The notes: generated from the sequence alone by a model not told the origin. A stretch of 64,000 nt of DNA from Phycisphaerales bacterium (GCA_020849105.1 JADLGW010000030.1:62001-126000), one strand, 5' to 3'; counted from the first letter of the stretch, positions 8,824 through 18,170 are shown. Numbers and translations are program-made.

Positions 8824-10425
8824 ATGCCCAAGGTCCTGACCCACGAGGAACTCCTGGCCCTCCGCTCCGCCGCCCGGGCCCGCGGCGAGGTTGTCGTCCA
8901 GTGCCATGGGTGCTTCGACATCGTGCATCCGGGCCACGTCCGCCACCTGAAGCAGGCCAAGGGCCTGGGCACGATCCTTCTGGTCACGATCACCGGCGAC
9001 GCCGGAGTCGGCAAGGGCGCCGGCCGACCGCTGATCCCGGAGGAACTGCGGGCGGAGAACCTGGCGGCCCTGGACTTCGTGGACTGGGTGTACGTCGAGC
9101 ACCGTCCGACCGCCGGGGTGCTGCTGGAGGAGGTCCGCCCCGACGTCTACGTCAAGGGGCGAGAGTACGAACTGAACAACGACCCCCGCTTCCGCGCCGA
9201 ACGCGAGACCGTCGAGCGGCACGGAGGGCGCGTCGTCTTTTCCTCCGGCGACGTGGTCTTCAGTTCCACCGCGCTGATCGCCGCCATCGAGCGGTCGGTC
9301 GAGCCCTTCCACGCCCGCCTCTCGCAACTGCTCGACCGCCCCGAACTCCAGGGCCCGGCGCTGTCGTCCGTCGTCACCGGCTTCCGCGGCCGGCGCGTTG
9401 TCATCGTCGGCGAGACGATCCTTGACACCTACGTCCTGTGCGATCGCCCCAGCGTCGCCGGCGAGAGCCCGGTGATGACCCTGCGCCCGGTCGAGCGCCG
9501 TCAGTACGACGGCGGGGCCGCCATCCTTGCCCGCCATGTTGCCGCGATGGGCGCCAAGCCCGTCCTGGTCACCGCGCTCCCGCGCGACCACGCCGCGGAC
9601 GCGATCCGCCGCCGCCTCCTCAGCGAGGGGGTTGAGGTCCGCGCGATAGAGACCGACCACCCGGTGCCGGAGAAGCAGCGCTTCCTCGTCGGCGCCCAGA
9701 AGGTCATGAAGGTGGACCTGTGCGAGCCGTACGTCATGGACGCCGCCCAGCAGGAGCGCCTGGTCGGGATGGCCGGCGATGCGGCGTCCGACGGCGGGTC
9801 CTGCCACGCCGCGATCATCGCCGACTTTGGACTGGGCCTGCTGACCACCGGGGTCCTGCTGCGACTGGCCCGGGCGATCCGCCGGCGCGTCGGGTTCATC
9901 AGCGGCGACATCAGCGGCCGCCGCTCGAGCCTCCGGTCGATGCGCGGCCTCGACCTGCTCTGCCCCAGCGAGGCCGAACTCCGCGATGCCTACGGCATGT
10001 TCGACGAGGGCCTCCCGACCGTCACCTGGCGCCTCATGGAGGAGACACGGGCCAGGTCCACGATCGTCACGATGGGCCCGGAGGGGCTCGTCGCGTTCGA
10101 GCCGGTCGAGGGTCAGGCCACCGGCTACGAGTCCCGCGTCCGTGGCGAGCACGTCCCGAGCCTCACCCCCTACGCCATCGACGCGCTGGGCTGCGGCGAC
10201 TCGCTGCTGGCGGCCACGACGCTGGCGCGGGCCGGCGGGGCGTCGCTCCTGGCCTCCGCCTTCCTCGGGTCCATCGCCGCCGCGACCCAGGCCCAGCGGA
10301 TCGGCAACATCCCGATTTCCGCCGCGGACCTGCGCCAGGGCCTCGCCCGCGTGCATAATGCCCACTTGACCTTCGCCGCCCCGGAGGTCATCGCCTCCCG
10401 CACCGCCGCCCTCCGCGCCTCGTGA
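8824..10425 (+). CDS. HldE-like bifunctional sugar nucleotidyltransferase / PfkB-type kinase, reversed domain order
   Basis: 533 residues. Residues about 1-165 form a cytidylyltransferase-like domain with VVQCHGCFDIVHPGHVRHLK (HPGH at 35-38), VKGREY and FSSTALI. Residues about 190-533 form a PfkB/ribokinase-like domain with GGAAILARHVAAMGA and the end motif DALGCGDSLLAAT around residue 452, where the final Asp would be the catalytic base. HldE of other bacteria makes ADP-heptose with the kinase first and the transferase second; here the order is swapped. The product is probably an activated heptose or related sugar for the polysaccharide made by the neighbours. The frame is open upstream; ATG 8824 is chosen because the domain begins there. 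Confidence 0.8.
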   Translation: MPKVLTHEELLALRSAARARGEVVVQCHGCFDIVHPGHVRHLKQAKGLGTILLVTITGDAGVGKGAGRPLIPEELRAENLAALDFVDWVYVEHRPTAGVLLEEVRPDVYVKGREYELNNDPRFRAERETVERHGGRVVFSSGDVVFSSTALIAAIERSVEPFHARLSQLLDRPELQGPALSSVVTGFRGRRVVIVGETILDTYVLCDRPSVAGESPVMTLRPVERRQYDGGAAILARHVAAMGAKPVLVTALPRDHAADAIRRRLLSEGVEVRAIETDHPVPEKQRFLVGAQKVMKVDLCEPYVMDAAQQERLVGMAGDAASDGGSCHAAIIADFGLGLLTTGVLLRLARAIRRRVGFISGDISGRRSSLRSMRGLDLLCPSEAELRDAYGMFDEGLPTVTWRLMEETRARSTIVTMGPEGLVAFEPVEGQATGYESRVRGEHVPSLTPYAIDALGCGDSLLAATTLARAGGASLLASAFLGSIAAATQAQRIGNIPISAADLRQGLARVHNAHLTFAAPEVIASRTAALRAS

Positions 10426-10447
10426 TCCTTGCCTGTTCCCCGGTACC

Positions 10448-11611
10448 TTGATTTCCTACATCATCCCAACTCGCGACCGTCCGCAGCGTCTGGCGCAGAC
10501 GCTGGCGGTCCTCGGCACGCTCCGCGGGCACGAGGAGGGCCCCGGCGGACCGGGCGAGGTGGTGATCGTGGACAACGCGGGGCGCGAACCGCTCGACCTG
10601 CCCGCCGAACTCCCCAATCGGCTGCGCGTCCGGCTGCTGCGGCGCGAGGCCAACGAGGGCGCCGCCTCCCGCAACATCGCGGTCGAGGCCGCGGACAACC
10701 GCAGCGGGTGGGTCGTCATGCTCGACGACGACTCGCACCCTACCGACACCGGCTTCGTCCGCCGCCTGTCGCGGATGCCGGAGGAGGTGGCCGCGGTCTC
10801 CGCCGACATCTACCTCCCGGGCCTGGCCCATCGCGAGATCGGCGGGCTGCCGGAGGTGTTCATCGGCTGCGGCGTGGCGATCCGGCGGCGGGTGTTCCTG
10901 GACCTGGGCGGGTACGACCCGGCGTTCAACTACTACGCGGAGGAGTATGACCTGGCCGCACGCATGATCGGCGCCGGGTTCCGCGTCGAGTTCGACCCGT
11001 GGTTCCGCGTTGAGCACCACAAGGTCGCGGCCGGGCGGGACTTCAACACGATCCTGTCGCGGCTCGTGCGGAACAACGGCTGGGTGATGCAGCGGTACGC
11101 GCCCGAAGCCATGCGCCGTCCGATGCTGCGCGAACTGCGTTCGCGGTACCGCGGCATCGGCGTCAAGGAGGGCTCGGGGCCCGGCTTCGCGGCGGGCCTG
11201 GTCGAACTCCGCCGGACCATCCGAGTCCAGAAGCGCACGCCGATGCTGCCGGCGCTCTTCGAGCGGTTCATGGGGCTCTCGTACGCCCGCAGCGCCCTGG
11301 CCGTCGCGATGGACGACCGACCGTTCCGCACCGCCGCCGTCGTGGATGAAGGAAAGAACGGCTGGGTGGTCCGCAAGGCGCTGGCCGAGCTCGGGGTGGC
11401 CGTCGTGAGTTGCGACGCCCGCCCCGACGTCCGCGTCATCGGCACCATGTCCCCCGGCCCGATGCTCGACGCCTACGAGCGCCGCACCGCCCTCCCCAGC
11501 CATCGCGGCCCGCGCACCATAGCCCCGTGGCTGACCGTCATGGAGCGCATGGATTCCCGCCCGTCTGAGGCCCTCGCGCCGCCGCGGAGGCAGCGGATGG
11601 CGGCGGTGTAG
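10448..11611 (+). CDS. family 2 glycosyltransferase
   Basis: 387 residues, apparently starting at TTG (MISYIIPTRDRPQRLAQTL). GT-A features include VVIVDNAGREPLDL, EGAASRNIAVEAA, the metal-binding VVMLDDDSHP, and later GGYDPAFNYYAEEYDLAARM with the acidic ED-like acceptor region. The last 120 residues (from about RTAAVVDEGKNGWVVRKALA) form an extra domain with a Rossmann-like rhythm, echoing the C-terminal extension of the GT2 at 4931-6247. It lies 22 bases after the HldE-like gene on the same strand and is probably in its operon, so it may use the sugar that enzyme activates. Confidence 0.82.
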   Translation: MISYIIPTRDRPQRLAQTLAVLGTLRGHEEGPGGPGEVVIVDNAGREPLDLPAELPNRLRVRLLRREANEGAASRNIAVEAADNRSGWVVMLDDDSHPTDTGFVRRLSRMPEEVAAVSADIYLPGLAHREIGGLPEVFIGCGVAIRRRVFLDLGGYDPAFNYYAEEYDLAARMIGAGFRVEFDPWFRVEHHKVAAGRDFNTILSRLVRNNGWVMQRYAPEAMRRPMLRELRSRYRGIGVKEGSGPGFAAGLVELRRTIRVQKRTPMLPALFERFMGLSYARSALAVAMDDRPFRTAAVVDEGKNGWVVRKALAELGVAVVSCDARPDVRVIGTMSPGPMLDAYERRTALPSHRGPRTIAPWLTVMERMDSRPSEALAPPRRQRMAAV

Positions 11612-11685
11612 CGGGGTCCGCCGGTCGTACGGTCATCCGGCCAAAGCCCCGGCTTATCGTGCACGCTCCCTCACGGTCGCGTCTG

Positions 11686-14600
11686 TCATGCCGCGACCAC
11701 GTTGACCATCTTCTTCGGCACGACGATGACCTTCTTCACCGTCTTGCCCGCGAGCCATTCCTGGACCTTCGGCTCCGCGAGGGCGGCGGCCTCGATGTCG
11801 GCCGGCGCGGCGGCAGCCGGGACGCGCACATGTCCGCGCACCTTGCCGTTGACCGAGACCGGCAACTCCAGTTCGTCGTCTGCGGCCAGCGCCGTGTCCG
11901 CGACGGGGAACGGCTCGTACGCCAGGGAGCCGGAACCGAGGCCCAGACGCGACCACAACTCCTCGGCCATGTGCGGCGCCAGCGGCGCGAGCATCAGCAC
12001 GAATGCGCGGGCCACTTCCCGCGGCACGGCGTCCGCGCCCGAGAGAGCGTCGTTCGTGAACTCGATGAGTTTCGCGATCGCGGTGTTGAACGCCAGGCGA
12101 TCGCAATCGCCCCGCACCCCCGCGATGGTCTTGTGCAGCGCCCGCAGCACGTCGCGCGGCGGCGGCGCGTCGGTCAGCCGCGGACGCCCCGTCTCCTCGT
12201 CGATCAGCGCCCGCCACGCCCGCTGAAGGAAGCGGAAGGCCCCGACGATGTCGCGCGGGTTCCAGGGCTTGCTCGCCTCCAGCGGGCCCATGTACATCTC
12301 GTACACCCGCAGCGTGTCGCAGCCGTACTGCTCGCACACCGCGTCCGGGGCGACCGCGTTCTTCAGGGCCTTCCCCATCTTCCCGTACTCGTAGAAGACC
12401 GGTTCGCCCTTCCAGAAGAACTTCGTCGAACGCCGCAGCGGCTCGACCTCGCCACCGCTCAGTTCCAGCCGGTCCACCTCGACCTCGGCCTCCTCCGCCC
12501 GCTCCTGGACCTCGTCCGCCGGGACGTACGCGCCCCGGGCGTCGGTGTACGCCGCGGCCTGGATGTACCCCTGGTTGAACAGCCGCCCGAAGGGCTCGGG
12601 CGTGCTGACCTGGCCCAGGTCGAACAGCACCTTGTGCCAGAACCGCGCGTAGAGCAGGTGCAGCACCGCGTGCTCGACGCCGCCCACGTACAGGTCCACG
12701 CCCCCGGCGTGCATCGTCCCATCGGCGCGCGGCGACACCATCCAATACCGCTCGGCGTTCCGTCCGACAAAGCGCTGTTCGTTGTCCGGGTCCAGGTACC
12801 GCAGGTAATACCAGCACGACCCGGCCCAGTTGGGCATCGTGTTCGTCTCGCGCACGTACTCCCGCGGCCCGTCGCCCAGGTCCAGCGTCACATGCACCCA
12901 GTCCGCGGCCCGGCCCAGCGGCGTGCGCACCGGCGCGTCGGGGTCGCCCGAGGACTCGGGCTTGAAGTTCTCCAGTTCCGGCAGGAGCAGCGGCAGCATG
13001 GATTCCGGCAGCGGGTGGGCCACGCCCCGCTCGTCGAACACGATCGGGAACGGCTCACCCCAGTACCGCTGGCGGCTGAAGAGCCAGTCGCGGAGTTTGT
13101 ACGTCACCGCCGGCTCGCCGTGCCCCGTCTCGCGCAGCCAGGCGCCCATCCTCGCCTTCGCCTCGGCGATCGGGAGCCCGTTCAGGAAGCCGCTCTCGAC
13201 CGCCGGCCCCTCGCCGGTGTACGCCGTGCCCTCCCAGCCCTCCGGCGGGCGCACCGTGCGGACGATCGGGAGCGCGTAGCGCTCGGCGAACTCCCAGTCG
13301 CGCTCGTCCTGCCCGGGCACCGCCATGATCGCGCCCGTGCCGTAGCCCATCAGCACATAATCGGCGATGAACACCGGAATCGGCTTGCCCGTTGCCGGGT
13401 TGGTCGCCCACGCCCCGGTGAATACTCCGGTCTTGTCCTTCGACTCGGTGCGCTGCGCGTCCGTCCGGGACGCGGCGAACCCGCGGTACGCCGCCACCGC
13501 GTCCCGCGGCGTCGCGTACCCGTCCGCCGGCGCGCCGGGGAATGAGCCCTTCCATCGCGGCGGCACCGGCATCCCGCGGGTGTCCGCGCCCACCGGCTGG
13601 AAGCCGGCGCCGCTGTCCCATGTGTCCGCGACGATCTGGTCAACCAGTGGATGCTCCGGGGACAGCACCATGTACGTCGCGCCGAACAGCGTGTCCGGCC
13701 GCGTGGTAAACACTCTGATCCGGGTACCCCGCCGCTCCGCGGCGGATTCCGGGGTACCCGGCAAGGCCAAAGAACCGCCATGGAGTGGCGGGGTACCCGG
13801 CAAGTCCGAAGAACCGCCACGGAGTGGCGGGGTACCCGGAAAACCCGAAGAGCCGTCGCGGAGCGACGGGCCACCCGGGACCACGAAATCGATCAACGCC
13901 CCCTCGCTCCGCCCGATCCAGTTCCGCTGCATGATCTTGATCGGTTCGGGCCAGGCCACCGTGTCCAGGTCGGCCGCGAGGCGCTCGGCGTAGTCGGTGA
14001 TGCGCATCATCCACTGCTTTAGCGGGCGGCGGAAGACCGGGAAGTTGCCGCGTTCGCTACGGCCGTCGATGACCTCCTCGTTGGCGAGCACGGTGCCCAG
14101 GCCCGGGCACCAGTTGACCGGGGCCTCGGCCAGGTAGGCCAGGCGCCACAGGTCCACCTCCGCGCGGCGCGCGTCCTCGGACAGTCCGGCCCAGGGGCGG
14201 CCGCAGCGCGTCGCCCGCGCCCCGGATTCCAGCAGCGGGATGAGTTCCGCGATCGGGCGGGCGCGTGCCGCAGAGCCCGGAGCGCGACCGACGGGCCCCG
14301 AGAATGCGGTGCTCGCACCCGTCGCTTGCGCTCCGGGCTCTGTTCCTTCTCGCGCTCCGGGCTCGCGGTCGTACCAGCTCTCGTACATCTTCAGGAAGAT
14401 CCACTGCGTCCACTTCACGAAGCCAGGGTCGGTCGTGCTGACGGACCGGCGCGGGTCGTGGGCCAGGCCCAGGCGGGCGAGTTGCGTCCGCATCGTCGCG
14501 ATGTTCCGCTCGGTGGTGATCCGCGGGTGGGTGTTGGTCTGCACCGCGAACTGTTCGGCCGGGAGCCCGAACGCGTCGAACCCCATCGCGTGCAGCACGT

Positions 14601-14865
14601 TGTGCCCGGTCATCCGCAGGTAGCGGGCGTAGATGTCCGTCGCGATGTACCCCAGCGGGTGCCCGACGTGCAGCCCCACGCCGCTGGGGTACGGGAACAT
14701 GTCCAGGATGTACTGCTTCGGGCGCGACGGATCGAACCCCGGCTCGCCGGGGTTTGGGGTCGCGAACGTCCTGTTCCCCGCCCAGTAGCCCTGCCACCGC
14801 GCCTCGATCTGCCCCGCCAGCGCGGCGGTGTACCGGTGCGGCGGGGTGTCGCTGCCTTCGGGCAT
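11686..14865 (-). CDS. leuS: leucyl-tRNA synthetase
   Basis: About 1059 residues, longer than the usual 800-870. It charges tRNA-Leu and edits mischarged products. The class I HIGH motif is [12 protein letters not shown] (about 66-69) and the editing domain follows [15 protein letters not shown] and [14 protein letters not shown]. The KMSKS loop reads KMGKALKN near residue 829, lacking both serines. Two low-complexity inserts encoded by repeats interrupt it, at about residues 164-199 and 329-380. The frame is open to an ATG at 14904, but ATG 14865 is preferred because a TACACT box ends eight bases upstream and MPEGSD... fits the family N-terminus better. Confidence 0.95.
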   Translation of the reverse strand: MPEGSDTPPHRYTAALAGQIEARWQGYWAGNRTFATPNPGEPGFDPSRPKQYILDMFPYPSGVGLHVGHPLGYIATDIYARYLRMTGHNVLHAMGFDAFGLPAEQFAVQTNTHPRITTERNIATMRTQLARLGLAHDPRRSVSTTDPGFVKWTQWIFLKMYESWYDREPGAREGTEPGAQATGASTAFSGPVGRAPGSAARARPIAELIPLLESGARATRCGRPWAGLSEDARRAEVDLWRLAYLAEAPVNWCPGLGTVLANEEVIDGRSERGNFPVFRRPLKQWMMRITDYAERLAADLDTVAWPEPIKIMQRNWIGRSEGALIDFVVPGGPSLRDGSSGFPGTPPLRGGSSDLPGTPPLHGGSLALPGTPESAAERRGTRIRVFTTRPDTLFGATYMVLSPEHPLVDQIVADTWDSGAGFQPVGADTRGMPVPPRWKGSFPGAPADGYATPRDAVAAYRGFAASRTDAQRTESKDKTGVFTGAWATNPATGKPIPVFIADYVLMGYGTGAIMAVPGQDERDWEFAERYALPIVRTVRPPEGWEGTAYTGEGPAVESGFLNGLPIAEAKARMGAWLRETGHGEPAVTYKLRDWLFSRQRYWGEPFPIVFDERGVAHPLPESMLPLLLPELENFKPESSGDPDAPVRTPLGRAADWVHVTLDLGDGPREYVRETNTMPNWAGSCWYYLRYLDPDNEQRFVGRNAERYWMVSPRADGTMHAGGVDLYVGGVEHAVLHLLYARFWHKVLFDLGQVSTPEPFGRLFNQGYIQAAAYTDARGAYVPADEVQERAEEAEVEVDRLELSGGEVEPLRRSTKFFWKGEPVFYEYGKMGKALKNAVAPDAVCEQYGCDTLRVYEMYMGPLEASKPWNPRDIVGAFRFLQRAWRALIDEETGRPRLTDAPPPRDVLRALHKTIAGVRGDCDRLAFNTAIAKLIEFTNDALSGADAVPREVARAFVLMLAPLAPHMAEELWSRLGLGSGSLAYEPFPVADTALAADDELELPVSVNGKVRGHVRVPAAAAPADIEAAALAEPKVQEWLAGKTVKKVIVVPKKMVNVVAA
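13718..13880 (-). repeat. tandem 39-bp repeat inside leuS, translated as 13-residue units
   Basis: Three adjacent 39-base units begin with ggggtaccc at 13751, 13790 and 13829, with a partial hairpin unit to the left (ccgccgctccgcggcgg). Because 39 is a multiple of three, the repeat reads through as 13-residue units of the type [13 protein letters not shown]. It lies between two strands at the start of the leuS editing domain, a surface loop position. A related fragment occurs between genes at 29587-29614, so the element is dispersed. Confidence 0.88.
14272..14365. repeat. imperfect inverted repeat inside leuS (agcccggagcgc family)
   Basis: The left arm 14272-14295 and right arm 14318-14341 are reverse complements over 24 bases with two mismatches; a third partial arm lies at 14351-14365. 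It is read in frame as a Gly/Ala/Pro-rich peptide in leuS after SWYD. The same core (agcccggagcgc followed by agcgacggg) recurs near 17511-17565 and at 39571-39695. Confidence 0.8.
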
Positions 14866-14873
14866 GGGGCGGA

Positions 14874-14879
14874 AGTGTA
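14874..14879 (-). promoter_or_regulatory. -10-like hexamer TACACT, leuS
   Basis: The minus-strand TACACT ends eight bases before the ATG at 14865. The spacing would place transcription start at or next to the start codon, giving a leaderless mRNA, and it supports this start over the upstream ATG. No clear -35 was seen. Confidence 0.45.
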
Positions 14880-14964
14880 CGGGCGACGAAGACGCGAGGG
14901 TCACGGAGCGGGGCGCGGGCGTACCGGGCGGCCGGGGCCTTCGGGGTCTCAGGGTTCTCCGTCG

Positions 14965-16395
14965 TCAGGCTTTCCCGCCGGCGCGCCCGGCCCTCACGTC
15001 CAGCAGGTGCCGCTTGGCCTCGCCCGCGATGTAGAAGGACCCGGTGGCGCAGATCAGGTCGTCGCGCCCCACGGCGCGCGCCGCCAGGGTAAGCGCCTCG
15101 GGTACGCTCCTGGCGACCTGGGTCATCTTCCCGCTCACCTCGCCGAACTTCCGCTGAAGTTCCCGCGGCTCGACCGAGCGGGGGTTGTTGGCCGCCTTCG
15201 TGAAAACCACCTTGTCCGCCCCCGTCGCCAGGCGCGACAGCATGCCCCTGACGTCCTTGTCCGACGCGCAGCCGAAGACCGCGACCATCGAGTCGTACTT
15301 CATGTGGGCCCCGATCGCCCGCACCAGCGCCTGCACGGATTCGGGCGTGTGCGCCCCGTCCACCAGGATGCGGGGTTCGTCCCACACCTGCTCCATGCGG
15401 CCGACCGTCGGCGTGCGCGACAGGCCCTCGGCGACCCTCAGTTCCGGAGTGTCGAAGCCGCGGTCGCCCAGTTTGTCCAGGATCGCCAGGGCCAGGCCGC
15501 AGTTCTGCGCCTGGTGCTCGCCGCGCAGGGGCACGGGCAGATGCTCGTAGGTGGACCGCGGCGTGGTGAGGGACACGCGGGCGTGGGGCCCCAGTTCCGG
15601 AGTCGCCTCGAACCGGTAACTGAACTCGATGTCCTCGCCGATCACCTCGAGCGTCGCGCCCACCCGCTGCGCCACGTCGCGGAGCGCCGCCATCGCGCCG
15701 GGATCCTGCGGGATGGTCAGGGCCGCGACGCCGGGCTTGAAGATGCCGGCCTTCTCCCGGGCGATCTTGTCGAGGGTGTCCCCCAGCACCTGGGTGTGCT
15801 CCAGGTGCAGGGCCGTGATCGCGGTGACCTCCGGCTCGATCAGGTTGGTCGCGTCCAGTCGCCCGCCGAGCCCGACCTCGACCACCGCGATGTCCACCGC
15901 CTGCTCGGCGAACCAGAGCAGGGCCTGGGCCGTGATCAGTTCGAAGTAGGTCGCGTCCCCGTGCTCGGCCTTCACCGCCTCGGCCGCCTGGGCCACCCGC
16001 CCGAGTGTGCGGCAGAACGCGGTGGGCCCGATCTGTTCGCCGTCGATCCGCAGCCGCTCACGCACATCCACCAGGTGCGGGCTGGTGTAGCAGCCCGTCG
16101 CGTAGCCGCACGCGGTCAGGCAGGAGGCGGTCATCTCCACCACGCTGCCCTTGCCCTTGCTCCCGGCCACGTGCACACAGCGGAGGTTGCGCTCCGGCGA
16201 TTCGAGCGCATCGAGCAGGGCCCGCATCCGGGCCAGCCGAAAATCCGGTCCGCGCAGGGGTATCCCCCGCTCGTAGTTCACGCGCTCGTTCAGGTGCTTG
16301 AGGGCCGCGGGGTAGGTCGGGAACACCCCGCCGCCGCCCGTGTCGGGTTCGACCACGACCGGTGTCTTCCGGTTCGCGGAGAGTGGTCTGGGCAT
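14965..16395 (-). CDS. folC: folylpolyglutamate synthase / dihydrofolate synthase
   Basis: 476 residues. FolC joins glutamate to dihydropteroate and extends polyglutamate tails on folates in the cytoplasm. The ATP loop HVAGSKGKGSVVEM (GSKGKGS at 78-84) is followed by YTSPHLVDVRERLRIDG, a family signature, and VGLGGRLDATN, a magnesium/folate-site region. RILVDGAHTPESVQAL matches the C-terminal domain's conserved Asp-Gly-Ala-His. Length is a little above the usual 420-450, through an N-terminal extension of about 30 residues. The gene lies 99 bases downstream of the leuS start on the same strand. A TACAAT box ends nine bases before the ATG. Confidence 0.93.
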   Translation of the reverse strand: MPRPLSANRKTPVVVEPDTGGGGVFPTYPAALKHLNERVNYERGIPLRGPDFRLARMRALLDALESPERNLRCVHVAGSKGKGSVVEMTASCLTACGYATGCYTSPHLVDVRERLRIDGEQIGPTAFCRTLGRVAQAAEAVKAEHGDATYFELITAQALLWFAEQAVDIAVVEVGLGGRLDATNLIEPEVTAITALHLEHTQVLGDTLDKIAREKAGIFKPGVAALTIPQDPGAMAALRDVAQRVGATLEVIGEDIEFSYRFEATPELGPHARVSLTTPRSTYEHLPVPLRGEHQAQNCGLALAILDKLGDRGFDTPELRVAEGLSRTPTVGRMEQVWDEPRILVDGAHTPESVQALVRAIGAHMKYDSMVAVFGCASDKDVRGMLSRLATGADKVVFTKAANNPRSVEPRELQRKFGEVSGKMTQVARSVPEALTLAARAVGRDDLICATGSFYIAGEAKRHLLDVRAGRAGGKA

Positions 16396-16404
16396 AATTC
16401 GCCC

Positions 16405-16410
16405 ATTGTA
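16405..16410 (-). promoter_or_regulatory. -10-like hexamer TACAAT, folC
   Basis: TACAAT on the minus strand ends nine bases before the folC ATG, so the transcript would be leaderless or nearly so. One base from the consensus TATAAT. Confidence 0.5.
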
Positions 16411-16593
16411 GCCGGGAGCGCAGGAAACCCGGTTCGGCGGTTCCGGGCATCGCGCGCAACCCGGCCTTCAGCCAGTGGTTACGGAACGGAAATGTCAGCG
16501 CAGGGAGCCGCGGATAAAGAACCCCAGGAGGGGGGAGAGCGACAAGCGGACCTCGCCATCCGGTCTGTCCCCGGGTGCTGGCGTTTCAACTCG

Positions 16594-17493
16594 TCAGGCA
16601 AGACCGGATTCAGCAAGGACCCGCTTGATCGCTTCGAGCGTCGCGGGGGAAGGCTCCGTCATCGGCAGTCGGACGGCGCCGGTGTCGCGCCGCAGCATCT
16701 TCATCGCGGCCTTGACTGGGATCGGGTTCGTCTCCAGGAACATCACGCGGCAGAGGGCGAAGACCTCCCTGTGCAGGGCCAGGGCCTTCCCCCATGTGCC
16801 GCCGAGGAATGCTGAACAGAGCCCCGAGACCTTCGCCGGCACCAGGTTCGAGACAACCGAGACCACGCCCACGCCGCCGACAGCGGCGAAGGGCAGCGTC
16901 ATCGAGTCGTCGCCCGAGAGCAGGGCCAGGGTGGGGCAGCGGGCCGCCATCTCGCTGGCGGAATCGGTGGACCCCGTCGCCTCCTTGATCGCAACGATGT
17001 TTTGGTGGGCGGCCAGGCGCTCAACCGTCGCCGGCGTGAGCGCAACGCCGGTGCGCCCGGGGATGTTGTAGAGGATCACGGGGAGGGCCGCGCTGTCCGC
17101 GACGGTCATGAAGTGGCGGTAGAGCCCCTCCTGCGTCGGCTTGTTGTAGTACGGGTTCACGGAGAGCGTCGCGTCGGCGCCGGCCGACTTGGCGAGTTTC
17201 TGCAGGTGCGCGGCGTGGGCGGTGGAGTTGCTGCCCGTGCCCAGGATCGAGAGCATCCCGGCGCGGGCGGCGTGGTCGATCCCGGAGAGCGCTAGTTCCT
17301 GGAGTTCCGTCTCCGTGAGCGTGGGGGACTCGCCGGTCGTGCCCGCGATCACGATCCCCTTGATACCGCCCCTTGCCTGGAAGGCGATCTGTTCCGCGAG
17401 GGCGGCTGTATCGATCGTCGAGCCGTCCGCGGAGAACGGGGTGGTGATCGCGGTGAACGCACCGGTGAATCGCGGATCCCTGAGTGGCGGCAT
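16594..17493 (-). CDS. dapA: 4-hydroxy-tetrahydrodipicolinate synthase
   Basis: 299 residues, the normal length. DapA condenses pyruvate and aspartate semialdehyde at the entry of the lysine/diaminopimelate pathway. Visible are the GTTGE motif (51-55), VNPYYNKPTQEGLYRHF, the catalytic tyrosine in ILYNIPGRTGV (Tyr142) and the Schiff-base lysine in VAIKEATGS (Lys170). An in-frame ATG at 17736 exists, but MPPLRDPRFTGAFTAI at 17493 fits the family and a TACAGT box lies five bases before it. About 198 bases separate it from folC; that gap holds nothing I recognise. Confidence 0.94.
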   Translation of the reverse strand: MPPLRDPRFTGAFTAITTPFSADGSTIDTAALAEQIAFQARGGIKGIVIAGTTGESPTLTETELQELALSGIDHAARAGMLSILGTGSNSTAHAAHLQKLAKSAGADATLSVNPYYNKPTQEGLYRHFMTVADSAALPVILYNIPGRTGVALTPATVERLAAHQNIVAIKEATGSTDSASEMAARCPTLALLSGDDSMTLPFAAVGGVGVVSVVSNLVPAKVSGLCSAFLGGTWGKALALHREVFALCRVMFLETNPIPVKAAMKMLRRDTGAVRLPMTEPSPATLEAIKRVLAESGLA

Positions 17494-17498
17494 GGGGG

Positions 17499-17504
17499 AC
17501 TGTA
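17499..17504 (-). promoter_or_regulatory. -10-like hexamer TACAGT, dapA
   Basis: TACAGT on the minus strand ends five bases before the dapA ATG, consistent with leaderless transcription. It adjoins the palindromic repeat at 17511-17565. Confidence 0.4.
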
Positions 17505-17510
17505 TCGGAG

Positions 17511-17565
17511 CCCCGAGCCCAAGCGAGCGGGCCGGGCTACATGGGCCCGTCGCTCGCGCTCGGGG
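17511..17565. repeat. inverted repeat between dapA and the acetyltransferase gene
   Basis: Arms 17511-17533 (ccccgagcccaagcgagcgg...) and 17543-17565 (gggcccgtcgctcgcgctcg...) are imperfect reverse complements of about 23 bases. The right arm supplies the last codons and stop of the acetyltransferase gene. The core belongs to the same family as the insert in leuS at 14272-14365. Confidence 0.7.
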
Positions 17566-18166
17566 CGACGGTCCATGTGGTGTGACCCTCGGGTGCGATG
17601 CCGGCCTTGACCCAGATCGCCATCTGCACGTCGTCCACATATTGCCCCGGCCCCTGGCGTATGTGCTTCGGGAATACGGCCTCCTCGATGAACCCGAGGC
17701 GCTCGTACAGCCGCCGTGCCCCGACATTGGTGGCAAAGCAGCTCAGGCACACCTTTTCGATCGTCGGGTGCGCCGCGGCCCAGTCGAGCATCGTCGAGAT
17801 GAGGGCGGAGCCGACGCCGCGACCGCGCCACGGCTGGTCCACGCTGATCCCGAACTCGGCGCGATGGGCAAGCCTCCGCCACTGGCCGCAGCGGACGGCG
17901 AGGCGTCCGGCGCATTCGCCGCCGGCCCCGACTACCGCGACCAGGAACGCCTTGCCCGGGTGAACGTTGTGCGCCAGCATGACGCGGCAGAACTCGGCCG
18001 GGTCGCGGTCCTGCTCCTCAAGGTCGCGGAGCATGTGGGGGCTGGTGCGGGTCATCCGCTCGTTGAGGGCAATGAGCCCCGGGGCGTCGGCCTCGTCCGC
18101 GCTCCGCACGACCAGGCGCGTGCCGTCGCGGAGCGTGCGGGTGATGGGGCTGATGATCGCCATCAC
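17537..18166 (-). CDS. GNAT-family N-acetyltransferase
   Basis: 209 residues. The acetyl-CoA binding segment is FGISVDQPWRGRGVGSALIS (RGRGVG P-loop analogue), followed by VCLSCFATNVGARRLYERLG, the typical motif B region. The start is either GTG 18166 or the adjacent ATG 18163; a TACTTT box seven bases before ATG 18163 favours the latter. The last residues (APSASDGPM) and the stop codon are encoded by an arm of the inverted repeat at 17511-17565, so the C-terminus appears remodelled. Substrate is unknown; relatives acetylate amino acids, ribosomal protein ends or small amines. Confidence 0.85.
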   Translation of the reverse strand: MMAIISPITRTLRDGTRLVVRSADEADAPGLIALNERMTRTSPHMLRDLEEQDRDPAEFCRVMLAHNVHPGKAFLVAVVGAGGECAGRLAVRCGQWRRLAHRAEFGISVDQPWRGRGVGSALISTMLDWAAAHPTIEKVCLSCFATNVGARRLYERLGFIEEAVFPKHIRQGPGQYVDDVQMAIWVKAGIAPEGHTTWTVAPSASDGPM

Positions 18167-18170
18167 CGGA

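Noticed and set aside
13718-13880. Possible frameshift or assembly error in leuS
   Set aside because: The reading frame is continuous through the repeat, with conserved synthetase sequence on both sides, so it is an in-frame insertion rather than damage.
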